Positions 1 through 10,197 of a DNA stretch of 64,000 nucleotides are shown here, piece by piece. The notes under the pieces are model-generated. The model had not been told where the DNA came from. It saw only the letters and a program-made list of their open reading frames with translations, and did not search any database. Within the stretch, counting starts at the first letter, position 1; the number at the start of each line of letters is the position of its first letter. The translations under genes were made by a program, and so were the position numbers. The stretch is taken from NCBI GenBank assembly GCA_018343915.1, contig JABRWF010000003.1, positions 5,022,001-5,086,000 on the forward strand. The letters are read 5' to 3'. This DNA is from Agroathelia rolfsii. Taxonomy: Eukaryota > Basidiomycota > Agaricomycetes > Amylocorticiales > Amylocorticiaceae.

Positions 1-39
1 CTGTCATCCTGGGTCACCACCGGCATATCCACTAGCGTC

Positions 40-1560
40 ATGTCGTCCATCTCGTTCCCCCACGGTCTCCCCGATCACGTCCCCTCCTCGTCCAACGACA
101 CCGAGTCCGGCAACAACGACCACCACTCGCACCAGTTCTTCGGCAACTCGTTTGTCGACGCCAGCGCCTCAGGATTCCAAATGAACCCGCTCTCATCCCA
201 CCCGCCTCGCACGCCACGTGCGTCGCGTGTATCGGGGGCATCGCAGGTCTATGGGACCAGCATTTATGAGCCCACAGAGGCTGGGACCCAGGCAGGGGAG
301 ATGACGGCTGAAGAAGAGGATGAAGAGGCAGAGGTTGTGAAAGAGACTGCTACTCCCAAACGTGTGCGGACGGAGGACATATGGAGGGAGATGGTGGCCA
401 CTAGTTATGGAAGGGATAAGACCTTTGTGAGCCACAATCCATTGGTTTGAAGCAATATTGCTTGCTTATGATGCACAAATAATTAGAAACTGGTACAATA
501 TTCGCTCAAGTTGTATCTGCTCTTCCATGGTGCTGTGACGAGGTCTAGTCTCGTACGATCCACTCGTCCCGCCTGGGAGCAAGGTCTCTTGAAGCGTCTG
601 AGCTCTACCACCTCTGGTCTCTCATTTGCAAGGCAAGCTGCTGCATAGCGCAACATGATTGGCATACCGACGACAAGATAATCTAACACATTCCATAACT
701 CAATCAACAGGAAATGTCTCATCCTCTTCAACTGGCTCCCGCCACTTACCAATATTATCGCACGACATGCCGAGTCGGCACCATATCTCTCTGAGAAAGG
801 CAAAGGTGGCCAGGGAAAGAAGAAGCCGTTCATGCACACTCTACTGAATTCACCTCCCCCAGTCCTGCTCGAACTCGCCAATGCTGTGGCTGACGACATG
901 TACACGTTTTCCCTGCTGGGCCTGTTGGGCCCCAAATCCGGTAGCCGAGCAGCGAGATTCGCGGACTGGTGCTGGTTCCTTTCGACGCTGGCGAACTTGG
1001 TTGAGAACACGGTGGAGAGGAGTGTTCTTGGTAACCTCGAGCGTGAAGGTGAGGATATTACACCAATTCCTCGTTCCATCCCTCTCCTGACTTTCATGCG
1101 CTATATTTTCTTTTTCTTTTTTTCAGTTGAATCCCGCATGTACGCAGAAACCATGAGCAACGGGGCAATCAAAACCAAACCGTCCACGCGACAAAGCGAC
1201 GAGCGCGAGCTGAGCCGACTTCGACAGAAAGATTACTGGCTGCAAGTATCACGTGCCAAGTTAATCATGGATCTCATCTTCGTTAGTGAGTTCTTTTTTT
1301 TTTCATTACAGAGTCACATGTTCTAGATAGACGATGCATTGATTCTTCACCCTTAACTAGCGTACGACATCTTCATGTTGAAACGTGGCAGCAATACGAT
1401 TAAGACTTTCACAGGACTGGCTTCTGCCATCTTGAGGTAAGTTGTTCCCCGTTTTTGGCACATGATCCTTTCACTAAAGGATTTCGAAACAAAAATTGTT
1501 TACAGTACGGCCAAATATTACGACAAGCACAAGACTGCGCTTGTCAAATCCAGTTCTTAG
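40..1560 (+). CDS. PEX11: PEX11-family peroxisomal membrane protein
   Basis: Peroxisome-division protein of the PEX11 family, which binds and tubulates the peroxisomal membrane. Six exons keep frame: 40-426, 487-632, 711-1048, 1127-1285, 1361-1436, 1506-1560. The first 120 residues are acidic, Ser/Pro-rich and look disordered. The family domain starts with GRDK at the end of exon 1 and continues directly into KLVQYSLKLYLLFHGAV in exon 2; further landmarks are ADWCWFLSTLANLVE in exon 3 and RAKLIMDLIFV followed by YDIFM across the last introns. The long N-terminal extension resembles fungal Pex11C/Pex25-type proteins rather than the short animal form. The second intron (633-710) starts with GC instead of GT. 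The frame is open upstream of codon 40 to the window edge, so the start could lie further 5'. The exon 1 to exon 2 join is needed to see the PEX11 domain; read separately, the pieces look unrelated. Confidence 0.87.
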
Positions 1561-2302
1561 ATATACCATTCCTCATTGCTTTCTAATAGCTATCTTTTTT
1601 CGTTTATTCTAGTATAATGTTTCTTCTTTATATTAAAATTTCACCGGACGCTCTCTGTAGCTTTTTCTCTTCGAATCAATCTTGGATTCTGGATCCATAA
1701 AACAAAAACAAAAAATGTAGATCTTTATAAAAACACTGGTGTCCCTTTGATCATTCACATCGCCAAGGCAAAAATATATATATCAAACTTCTCTCAGCCA
1801 CATACGTAGTGGGCTCAATCTCAATCTCATACTCTCGAGGCAGACGAAGCTCTTCCTAGCGGGAGAAGTTCTTCCTTTTGACATTGCGTCAATGCATTTT
1901 TATTTTATTTTATTTTAAAAAAGAGTTGCCTATGAAACGACAACGTGCCTGCCTTGCCTACCTTGAGGTGATCTCATCTCATCAACCATCGGAATAACAA
2001 ATTCTTTTTTTTTTTTTCCCGCCAATCTTGAGAAGCACTTCGATGTATAATAATGATCTACAGCTAGATACGGATATACAAGATGACACGTATCCTCTTC
2101 TCCTTCTTTTGGACGCACGCATATGCTTACGAATGAGCTCTCGGAGAAATGGGGTTGGAATGAATCCGTCATATGTAAAGACGATATGCAATGTATGCGT
2201 GATACGGGCGGGGATGTGCGTCCGAGAGGCATGTGGTTCAAATAAATGCATGTAATTTTGGGCGCATGGGTATGACCATCATGATGGCCTCATGATCCAC
2301 TC
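1561..2302. other. Convergent 3' intergenic region, no gene seen
   Basis: This 740-bp stretch separates the stop codons of the PEX11-type gene (+) and the small mitochondrial-type protein gene (-). It is AT-rich, with a TTTTA-type run near 1900-1922 and a T-tract near 2005-2017. Only short, unsupported open frames occur. It most likely holds the two 3' untranslated regions. Confidence 0.6.
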
Positions 2303-2737
2303 TTAGGACCGCCACCATGATGAAGAACTCGATTTCGTGTTACTGAATGTAGACGATACGCCGACGGGGGCACCGCGCCGAGCAGCAGTCTGGAGGGTGT
2401 CAATTTCGGCCTCTAGCTCGGCCACATGTGCCAGGGCCTGTTCGAGGTGCCGTTCGTGCGAAAGCGTGGAACGTGTCAAGTGCAGTCCCTAGAATTGATA
2501 TTTTGAGAGGCGTGACGTGGTCATGTTATCAACGGGGGGTGTGTGTGGTATTGTAAACTTGTACGGGAGGAGGAGGAGGAGGAGTGGTCGACTAACAAGG
2601 TAAATGGCTGAGCCAAGCAACGCCACAGGGATCATGGACGGCAGTAGGTCAGTGTAGACCTGAGCATGGGGCGACGGCGACGAAGAGTAACATCGTCTAG
2701 GCTGGTTTCTTAGGAGGCGGAGAGTAGTAGCGCGCAT
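2303..2737 (-). CDS. Small single-pass membrane protein, probably mitochondrial
   Basis: A 108-residue protein from two exons, 2597-2737 and 2303-2488, joined in phase 0 across a 108-nt intron with a GTTAGT donor. The N-terminus is rich in Arg and Ser and lacks acidic residues (MRATTLRLLRNQPRRCYSSS), which is the composition of a mitochondrial targeting signal. A hydrophobic segment of about 18 residues (MIPVALLGSAIYLGLHL) follows near residue 35, then an amphipathic stretch with heptad-like Leu/Ala spacing (LEQALAHVAELEAEI) and a Ser-rich tail. This is the layout of small inner-membrane accessory or assembly proteins, but I do not recognise the family. The start is the first ATG, and it faces the TVP38-like gene across a 350-bp shared upstream region. 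Confidence 0.72.
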
Positions 2738-3085
2738 GAGTATAATGATTTGATCAAGAGGCCCTCGTGGAAGTTAATGATAGTTGTTGGTTTGCAAACT
2801 GAGTAGGTAGTTTGATACCGAGAAGTCAATAAACAGATTGATGATTTCGCACAGCGTCGAGGCACAAGGGCGTGAGAGGAAAAGGAGGTCGGAAGAGGAG
2901 GAATATCGGCCAAGCGACGAGGCCCAGACAAGCCATGCGGGTACTATAGTGTGCTAATATCCGACTATAGCACTGAATATACACCGTCGTGCCTCGTCTA
3001 TGGCCCTTGATCTCGCTCGCATGCCTCTCTTGCTTCTCTACTCCCACTTTGCCAGCTTTCTCTCATTCTCATTGCGATCCTTGCT
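2738..3085. promoter_or_regulatory. Shared upstream region of two divergent genes
   Basis: These 348 bp lie between the start codons of the small membrane protein (-) and the TVP38-like protein (+), so both promoters must be here or overlap the neighbours. The last 90 bases before 3086 are CT-rich on the plus strand, as is common just upstream of fungal start codons. No clear TATA or CCAAT element stands out. Confidence 0.5.
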
Positions 3086-4772
3086 ATGGCCCAGGATACA
3101 CACCACCGTCCGCCCTATGTTAGCCAGGTCTCTTATGCCACCCCCGTCGCCTCACAGCAGTCAGTATGGCCACTCAGCCAGCCTTCTCCACATCGCTCGT
3201 CTCTATTAGCCCACTTTCCCCCTAGTGATACTACTACCGCCGCCAGTGTAGGCTACGTTCACCGTATCCAAAAGTCGTCCTCAATAGGCCTGGATGCTTT
3301 TTCCTCGATGGCACCGCCTGCCGGTCCGTCTACTCGCTCCCAGTTTAGTATAGCGTCTCGACCGTCTTCACCGTCGCAACTTGTCCCCCCTTCAGCAAAT
3401 GCGTTCAGCCGGACTCACGCATCCGAGTCAATAGGGAGACAGCAACAGCAGCAGTCATCACAGTCTGGGACGTCCTCTTATCGCCCACCTCTGCCTCTTC
3501 TTCATTCTCCACCATCCACGCTGTTGGCTTCTAACCCCTCCTCCTTTTCTTCTTCTCCTGGTCACCACTTCTCGCGTTCTTCGACGTCATCTTCATCTTC
3601 CCTTCATCCATCCGCTCGCCACTCGCGTACGCGCACGCTACGAATGGCTAGCTTCCTGCGCAAGTCCTGGCCGGTATTGATGTATGGCTTCACCACGCTC
3701 TTTTTTGTCGTTGCAATTGCATTTTGGAGACAAGAAGTCTTTACAGGTACAGTGCTTCCTTGGATAGATAACATCTAAAGCGAAACATTGCTCAAGAGGT
3801 TCTTTTTTTTTTTTCTTTTTTCTTTGCGCATCATTTATCCAGCTTTAGATGACCTTTCCTTTTGGCTACGAGAAGATGAGCAGATGGGATATGCAATCAT
3901 TTTTATGCTGATCTTCCTGACTACCATTCGTAAGTACTTGCCCGCTCAATCGTCGCGAAACTCTTGCTAATTTATATACAGCCCCCATCCCGCTCTACTC
4001 GACATTCATCACCCTGTCAGGTTATACCTTTGGTGCCTGGACAGGTGCCGTAATCTCCTATTTCGCCGCGCTCTTCGGCGCCATCATCGTCTTCGCCGTC
4101 TCTCGTACCCTCTTCCGCGCACCCATCTCCCGCTGGCTCTCATCCACACTTACCCTCAAGCGTGTCGTGCGCGCCATCGAACGACGCCCAAAGTTGCTCT
4201 TCCTCATCCGCCTCGCGCCGTACCCATACAATGTCATGAACTGTCTCCTGGCTGCCACACCCACGCTGTCGATGCGCACCTACATGCTCTGCACGGCCCT
4301 CTCGCTCCCCAAGGTGATCGTACACACCACGATCGGCGCGTCGATCCATTCTTTCAAGGATTATCATGCCGCTGCTACCGCCAATGCCGCTTCTCTGCAC
4401 AAAGGTAGCCTGGGCTCGAGTAGCACTCAAATTACTACTGCCCAGACTGCTCCAGAGGGAGGTGCTGGCGATACGGACCTCCTAGCGCGCGTGTTCACCG
4501 TGGGCGGTGTGATTCTCTGCATCGCAATCTTTATCTACATCTCCATCGTCGCGCGACGTGCAGTTGACGATGAGCTGGACGACATCGTCGATGATTGTGC
4601 CAGAGGAAGAAGAAGAAGAGCAGCGGGCCGGGACAGCGAAGAGCGTGTCGCATTCCTTTCTTCCTCCCCCGACGACGAAGCCGAGGAGGAAGAGCAACAG
4701 GAAATGATGACGGAAGCGAACACAAGGCCGATATCGCCATTGCCGTTGTCGTTGACCCAGTTTTCCAGCTAA
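3086..4772 (+). CDS. TVP38/TMEM64-family (VTT domain) membrane protein
   Basis: Member of the TVP38/TMEM64 (SNARE-associated, DedA/VTT superfamily) proteins, multi-pass membrane proteins of the Golgi and ER; related VTT proteins act as lipid scramblases. Exons 3086-3746, 3843-3929 and 3982-4772 give 512 residues. Residues 1-190 are Ser/Pro/Gln-rich and disordered. A first membrane segment follows the FLRKSWPVLMYG stretch, then a second (YAIIFMLIFLTTI). The VTT core runs from IPLYSTFITLSGYTFG through the polar FAVSRTLFRAP region to the conserved LIRLAPYPYNVMN motif and the LPKVIVHTTIGASIHSF segment. A last hydrophobic segment (VGGVILCIAIFIYISIV) is followed by an Arg-rich then acidic tail. The start is the ATG that opens this frame after a CT-rich stretch; other in-frame ATGs are much further in. 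Confidence 0.88.
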
Positions 4773-7700
4773 GGCGAGATTCACCGAACACCCTTTTTTC
4801 TTTCTCTCTCTCTCTTCCTATTTCAATGTTTGGAGCGTTTTTTTTTTGGGTCTTGTGTCGTTGCCCGTTTAGGCGACGTTTGGTGTGCCAGCGTGCGCGG
4901 GGTTGGTGATGCGGCCGATATGTTGGCGGCAGCGCCACCTCGGACCTTGTGTTCCACACATACATTTCCTCTGGTCATAAGTTGTTCTCCTGAGTTTTTT
5001 TAGAAAGGAACAAAACCTCCTGATGTGTGCCATACTTTGTCACTAATAAAATCAAGGGGAGGAAGAAAGAAAAAAGCTTTCTTAATGAAGCTTTTTCCCT
5101 TTTGTTTCCGTTTCCTTATTTTCCGTTTCGCCGCCACCGCTTTCGCTCGCGTGGCTTGGACATTTACATTTTTTTAGGACTCTATTTTCCCGTTTATCTG
5201 TTTTTTCTCTCTCTCTTCTTTCCGCCTTGTTAAATATACACATAATTTTGGTTTTGGATTGTATACTTATTCTTTCCTCTCTCTCTTTCCATCTTCCTCG
5301 GGTTTTTGTCTTATCTTCCCAAATAACACACGGACGGTCGGACAATTACATAGCTGCTGCACGTACATACACATACACTACCTAGCGGAGTGACGTACAC
5401 CCGCCACCACCTACTTCATGCACCCGCTGCGTCACCCACCTTCTCACTCATTTGACCAACTCTCGTACTTATACACACACACACTTGTTCCTACGTTTAT
5501 ACTCCCCTTCCTTCTTATCATTCAAACTCGTTGTACTATCATCTAAAATACCACTCACCCCATTCCTTTTTGTTTATCTCATATCTCACATCAATAATCA
5601 CAAGCTAGCACTAGCTGGAACGGCACCCCAATTGAATCGAAATAAGTACGGGAAACAAGAACGCATCCGGGCGACATCTCTTAGATGTAGACAGATACAC
5701 CGCAAGTGTGATGGCACATATAATGACGCTATAGCATGCATCATCACCCCACAATCATAAGCGAACTCAGTCGGTTGGTTTCGGTGGCTTCATGACCAGT
5801 TTGTAACATTCCCAAACAGCAAAACCGGTGCACACAAGGCGGTCCGTAATGTAGGCTTTGTTTGTCACGATGTACACTACACTGCCTGCCGTACATGTAC
5901 GCATCCCGTGTTGTCATAATAATAATAACGCTTCTTTAGTTTCAGCAGTTAGCAATCGATTTACTACCCGAGCTTGGCAGAAGAAATATTTTGCGCCTCC
6001 TCAGATTGTAATTCCATCAACTACACAGAGCCTACTCGCCCGGCACCCGGGATAAAAAAGAGGCCGGATGTAAAATAAAATAAAAAATACAGACGATTTT
6101 ATGCATAGCATACTGACGGACCCCCAAGTGAGGATCAGCGGAAGCAAAAATGCATCCATGATAGCAAAACGCCGTCGAATCTCCCCCGGAGACATCTCGG
6201 TGGTTCGGAGAGACTTGTGAAATGAACCTGACCCACTCGCAGAATCCTGGGTTCTTTACACAAACAACCTCCCTCAATGGATGGAGCTTCTTTTTCATGA
6301 AAACCCGCCGCTTCGCTCCGCTTTTTGATGCTTCTTTTCTTCCTTTGCTTCTTCTGACTTCTGATTACAGGCGATACAACACAAAGAAGATCAGAAGATC
6401 AGAAATCTTCCTCCGCTCCCCTTCTTTTTCTTCCTTCCTCCCTTTTTCTAAGAGCCTTCTTTTTTCCGCAAGGCAAATCGTCGCTCATCGTCGTCGTGTC
6501 GCTTCTGAAATCTGTCCATGATCATGTTTGTTCCTCCTTTTTTTTTTTTTTCTCCTGCTTCCTGGTGCTCCGTTCCATATCCTCCTTTACCCCTTCTTTT
6601 TCCTTCATCCCCGTAATCGTGATTTGAGACTGTGCCTCCTGACGTGAGAGTTCTGAGTCTGCGCGTAGGTTAAGCTATTACCGGATTAGGCAGGTAGTGG
6701 CCCAGTACTATAGCTCTGTACACTTGATACCATCCTTTCTGTAACTTGTTCGTTGCGCATTAGCAGACAAGTTAATGGATGGAGTTTGATATGCGTATAG
6801 GCTGTCTATCGTAACACCCAGTTTTCTTCTGACCGTCATGATTACCTTGACTACACCATGCCAATATCATGATAAACTGCCAACTGCTAGTAGACCACAC
6901 ATAGTACTATCAAAGAATATTTCTACTACTCTTTCCTTCACTGGCAACTAACTAGACTTGGAATAGACTGGCTCTTTGTGGCTATTGGCGGCAACGATAA
7001 TGATTGCCATCTATATATGCACGCTGGCACATGCCTATACCCATACGGACATCTAGCCCAACTTGTTGCACGTTTATCATCGATAGATAACATTTTACAC
7101 ACATAGACAAAAAAAAAACGTATTGATTCATTCATTTCTCGTGCCCATCGGCCGCTTCTGGCCAGGCCAATACACGTACTAGGTCTAATCTGAACGCGAT
7201 CCGTCCGGCTCAAGGAAGGATCACAAGCAAGGCTGGCCACTGGCCACTAGCAGCAGCCAGCCTAAGGACGGAAGATCTAAAATTATAAAAGTAATAACAT
7301 ATCCATCATTCGTTCCATGGGCGTCGTGACATTCACCTTTTTTTTCTTTCTTCCATCACCATCATTGTCATCGATATATGTGTACGCATCAAACATTATC
7401 ACCATCATCCGCATCACACATCTGACTGTTTTGTCTATCATGGACGTCAATTGCCGTCGTCGTCGGCGTCGTCGGCGCGCTATGCTAGTACCGCGTCACT
7501 GCACTGCAAATTTATTGCATTGAAATTTGAAATTTGCACGACTTCAAGTCCCTTTGTTCCGTTCAGTGTCTATCCGCGCTGTGTTGGCATCCTACCATAA
7601 TTGAATTTGCTCCCAACCTTGACTGGAGTTACCAATCATATATGCTATCCATTTACCGGATTCGAATTGTTGTTTCATATGTATATATGGAAGCCCTGGC

Positions 7701-10197
7701 TACCCACTTGTATTGCACTATCGTTTCAAGTTGTTTCTGGAGTTGCCAACTTGAATACACCAAATGCTCCGTGGGGTTGCACGTACTGCATGTAATCACA
7801 GCAAATATACGACCGCAATACCACCAATTTAAATTAAACAGTATACACATGCTACGATTTACCGCAAGGAGTTAATAGAAAATCATCTGACGCATACATG
7901 ATGCATTCTTCTGAGAAAAAAAAAAATACCCGAGTTATGGGTATATGTATACGCATCAAGATCAATCCATGATGATGAAATAGCGACAATGACGACACTA
8001 GCAACGACTCGGACTGCGACGGAGACGGTTGGAGAAAGGGTCTCCCGCTGGCAAGAAAGAAAGGAAAAGGCCTTCTGATCGCAATATATGGTTTGGTTGT
8101 CTATTTGTTCATTCTCTTCAGACAGCCTTCTCCAGCTGATTACTATTAGCGCTGAAAGTAAACAGCCTGAGATATTACTGATATTATAATGTCAAAATTT
8201 GAATGTAGTTTAACTTCGAATAATGCACTTATGATTATATTCAGAAACTACCTTTATATATGTGCAGGAAGGGATCAATTTAAACACAAATCAAATGAAT
8301 TCTAGTGCATAGAGCAGTATACCATAAGTATGTATGCAACTTGAACCATTGGCAATAAAGGCAGGCTAGTACCTTCAGGTATCGCTAATATATTCGCTGG
8401 CAGCTCTCATATGATCGAGCTCATTGTGATCATGACACCTTCCCATGCGTATGATCATGCAAGGTTGATCATCGAACATCCCGAAAAAGAACCGGCGGTA
8501 GAGCAATGGGGGAAGCAGACACGGAGTGTGTGTGTGTCAGTATGGGAGAGAAGAACCTAGTTTGATTTTCCGCCCATGACCACGGGGTACGAGGGCAGCC
8601 AAGGAGAAACAGAAAAAGGAATAAGCAAGTTAAGCGTGGAACATCCCCTCTCTCTTCTTCTCGCCCTGCCTCCCTTCCCAGTCTAATCAGCGCTTCCGGA
8701 GAGTAAGCCATTCTTCTTTGTTAACCTTCAACCGAGTGCTATGAATCATGATGCCTGGTGACCGATTCAATGTAAGCGATTTGCTTCGATATTATGGTCT
8801 CAAACTTTGAGAGAAACAAGAACAAGGTAAAGACAAAGGGCATAGCGTACTCAGAATGCAAATGGTTGACTCGGACGGAATTTCGATGCGATCAATGGTA
8901 CCAATGCGGCCCGTACATCTCCTCCCGTCCCGCCCCGTTACACATTGCAGTGTCCTGCAGACAACGCAAGTCGACCAAGGATGACGAGAACGCCGAGATA
9001 GATACGTGCGCATCACCACTACGTAATATACTACAGACAAGGAAAATCAATCGCACCCCTGGGAAGTGTATACATTCGCACATATATATACATATTGAAT
9101 ATTGCTCCCTTTCGCTATAGGTCTTTCCTATGTAGTTGAGAAGGTAATGTATGTACATATAGTATAATACTCAATACTGCTCGACGGAGTATCGGAGGAT
9201 TATCCAAACTACCTTCTCATGTACTAATCGCCAGCCTGAGGGTGCATACATGTCCCCTTGGACGGCAGCCACTTAGCAGCTCACTTCTTATCCGGCAACA
9301 CAAGAAAGCAGACGAGCATGAGAATGCCATAGGAGGAAATTGTATATAGTTTTCATTTTGACTGAACCTTCTTCGTATACTCACCCTGGTAGTGGCGCCA
9401 TTTGTATTGTGTTTAGTGGTGTAAAATCTGACAGGCATGTAGATAACGATGCGGTTATCGTCAACTTGAACAACCACACAAGCTAACGGTGATCATTGAG
9501 AAGAGCGTCATCATCCCTTCCACCCACCCGTGGTGGTACTCACTCGCAGCCCCACCTTATGATATGTAACAGTCGATAGAGGAAAATTCTCCAGCGGCAG
9601 AGGGGGGGAGAAGATAGAAGCATTTTCTTCACTTTCGTTTTTTGATTGCGAATATGTGTATGTTTGTATGACAGGGAAGATATAAAGACAGTATATATGA
9701 AAGGAAGAAAAGAAGCAAGAAAAAGAGGAAAAGAGATAGCAAAAAAGACAAACGAGATATAGTCTCCGGAAAACAACAAAAAGAGATGGACAAGCGAAAC
9801 AAAGGTGGTGATGGTTGTAATCTTGAGGAAGACGATGACGATGATGAAGGCAAAAAAAAAACGAACACTCGAAAGAAGGTATAAACAGAGAAGCAGCGAA
9901 AAAAAAAAGAACGAGATACATGAACGATCGATGAGACATGGGGAGAAGAGGGAAGAAAAGAAGGTAAGTAGTAAACAAGAAGAAAAAGAAGTGAAGGAAT
10001 GGGAATAGGAAGCCAGAGGGGAATTGTAGTGATTTAGGTCTCGGCGGCGTAAAAGGAGAGCAGGGGTATACGTCCATAAGTACACGAGCTATTCATGGTT
10101 ATTTTGTTTTACGATCATAAACAAGGAAAAGAAAGTGGTATATGAAGAGAGAAAAATTAGTCCAGGGAAATTGAATCTCATTTTTGGCTGAAAATGT
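4773..10197. other. 5.4 kb gene-poor region with low-complexity tracts
   Basis: I find no convincing coding exon on either strand here. 4780-5330 and 6290-6600 are strongly pyrimidine-rich on the plus strand; 9590-10160 is strongly purine-rich on the plus strand. Short CA/TG repeats occur near 5472 and 8527, and several TGATCA-like palindromes cluster at 8405-8475. Frames longer than 100 codons occur only in the purine tract, where they encode low-complexity Ser/Phe/Leu strings. The region may hold long untranslated regions of the flanking genes or a non-coding transcript. Confidence 0.5.
9590..10160. repeat. Polypurine tract (plus strand) after the HSF-type gene
   Basis: About 570 bases made mostly of A and G on the plus strand, with many GAAGAAA and AAAGGAA words. 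It starts within about 40 bases of the stop codon of the minus-strand HSF-type gene, so in that transcript it would be a U/C-rich 3' region. Similar tracts follow other genes in the window. Confidence 0.6.

Noticed and set aside
483..1097. Minus-strand 204-codon frame
   Set aside because: It overlaps the PEX11-family exons, which have clear motifs and phased introns on the plus strand.
9511..10085. Two overlapping minus-strand frames of about 180-190 codons
   Set aside because: They are the complement of the polypurine tract and encode low-complexity Phe/Leu/Ser strings in two frames at once, which is what base composition alone would give.
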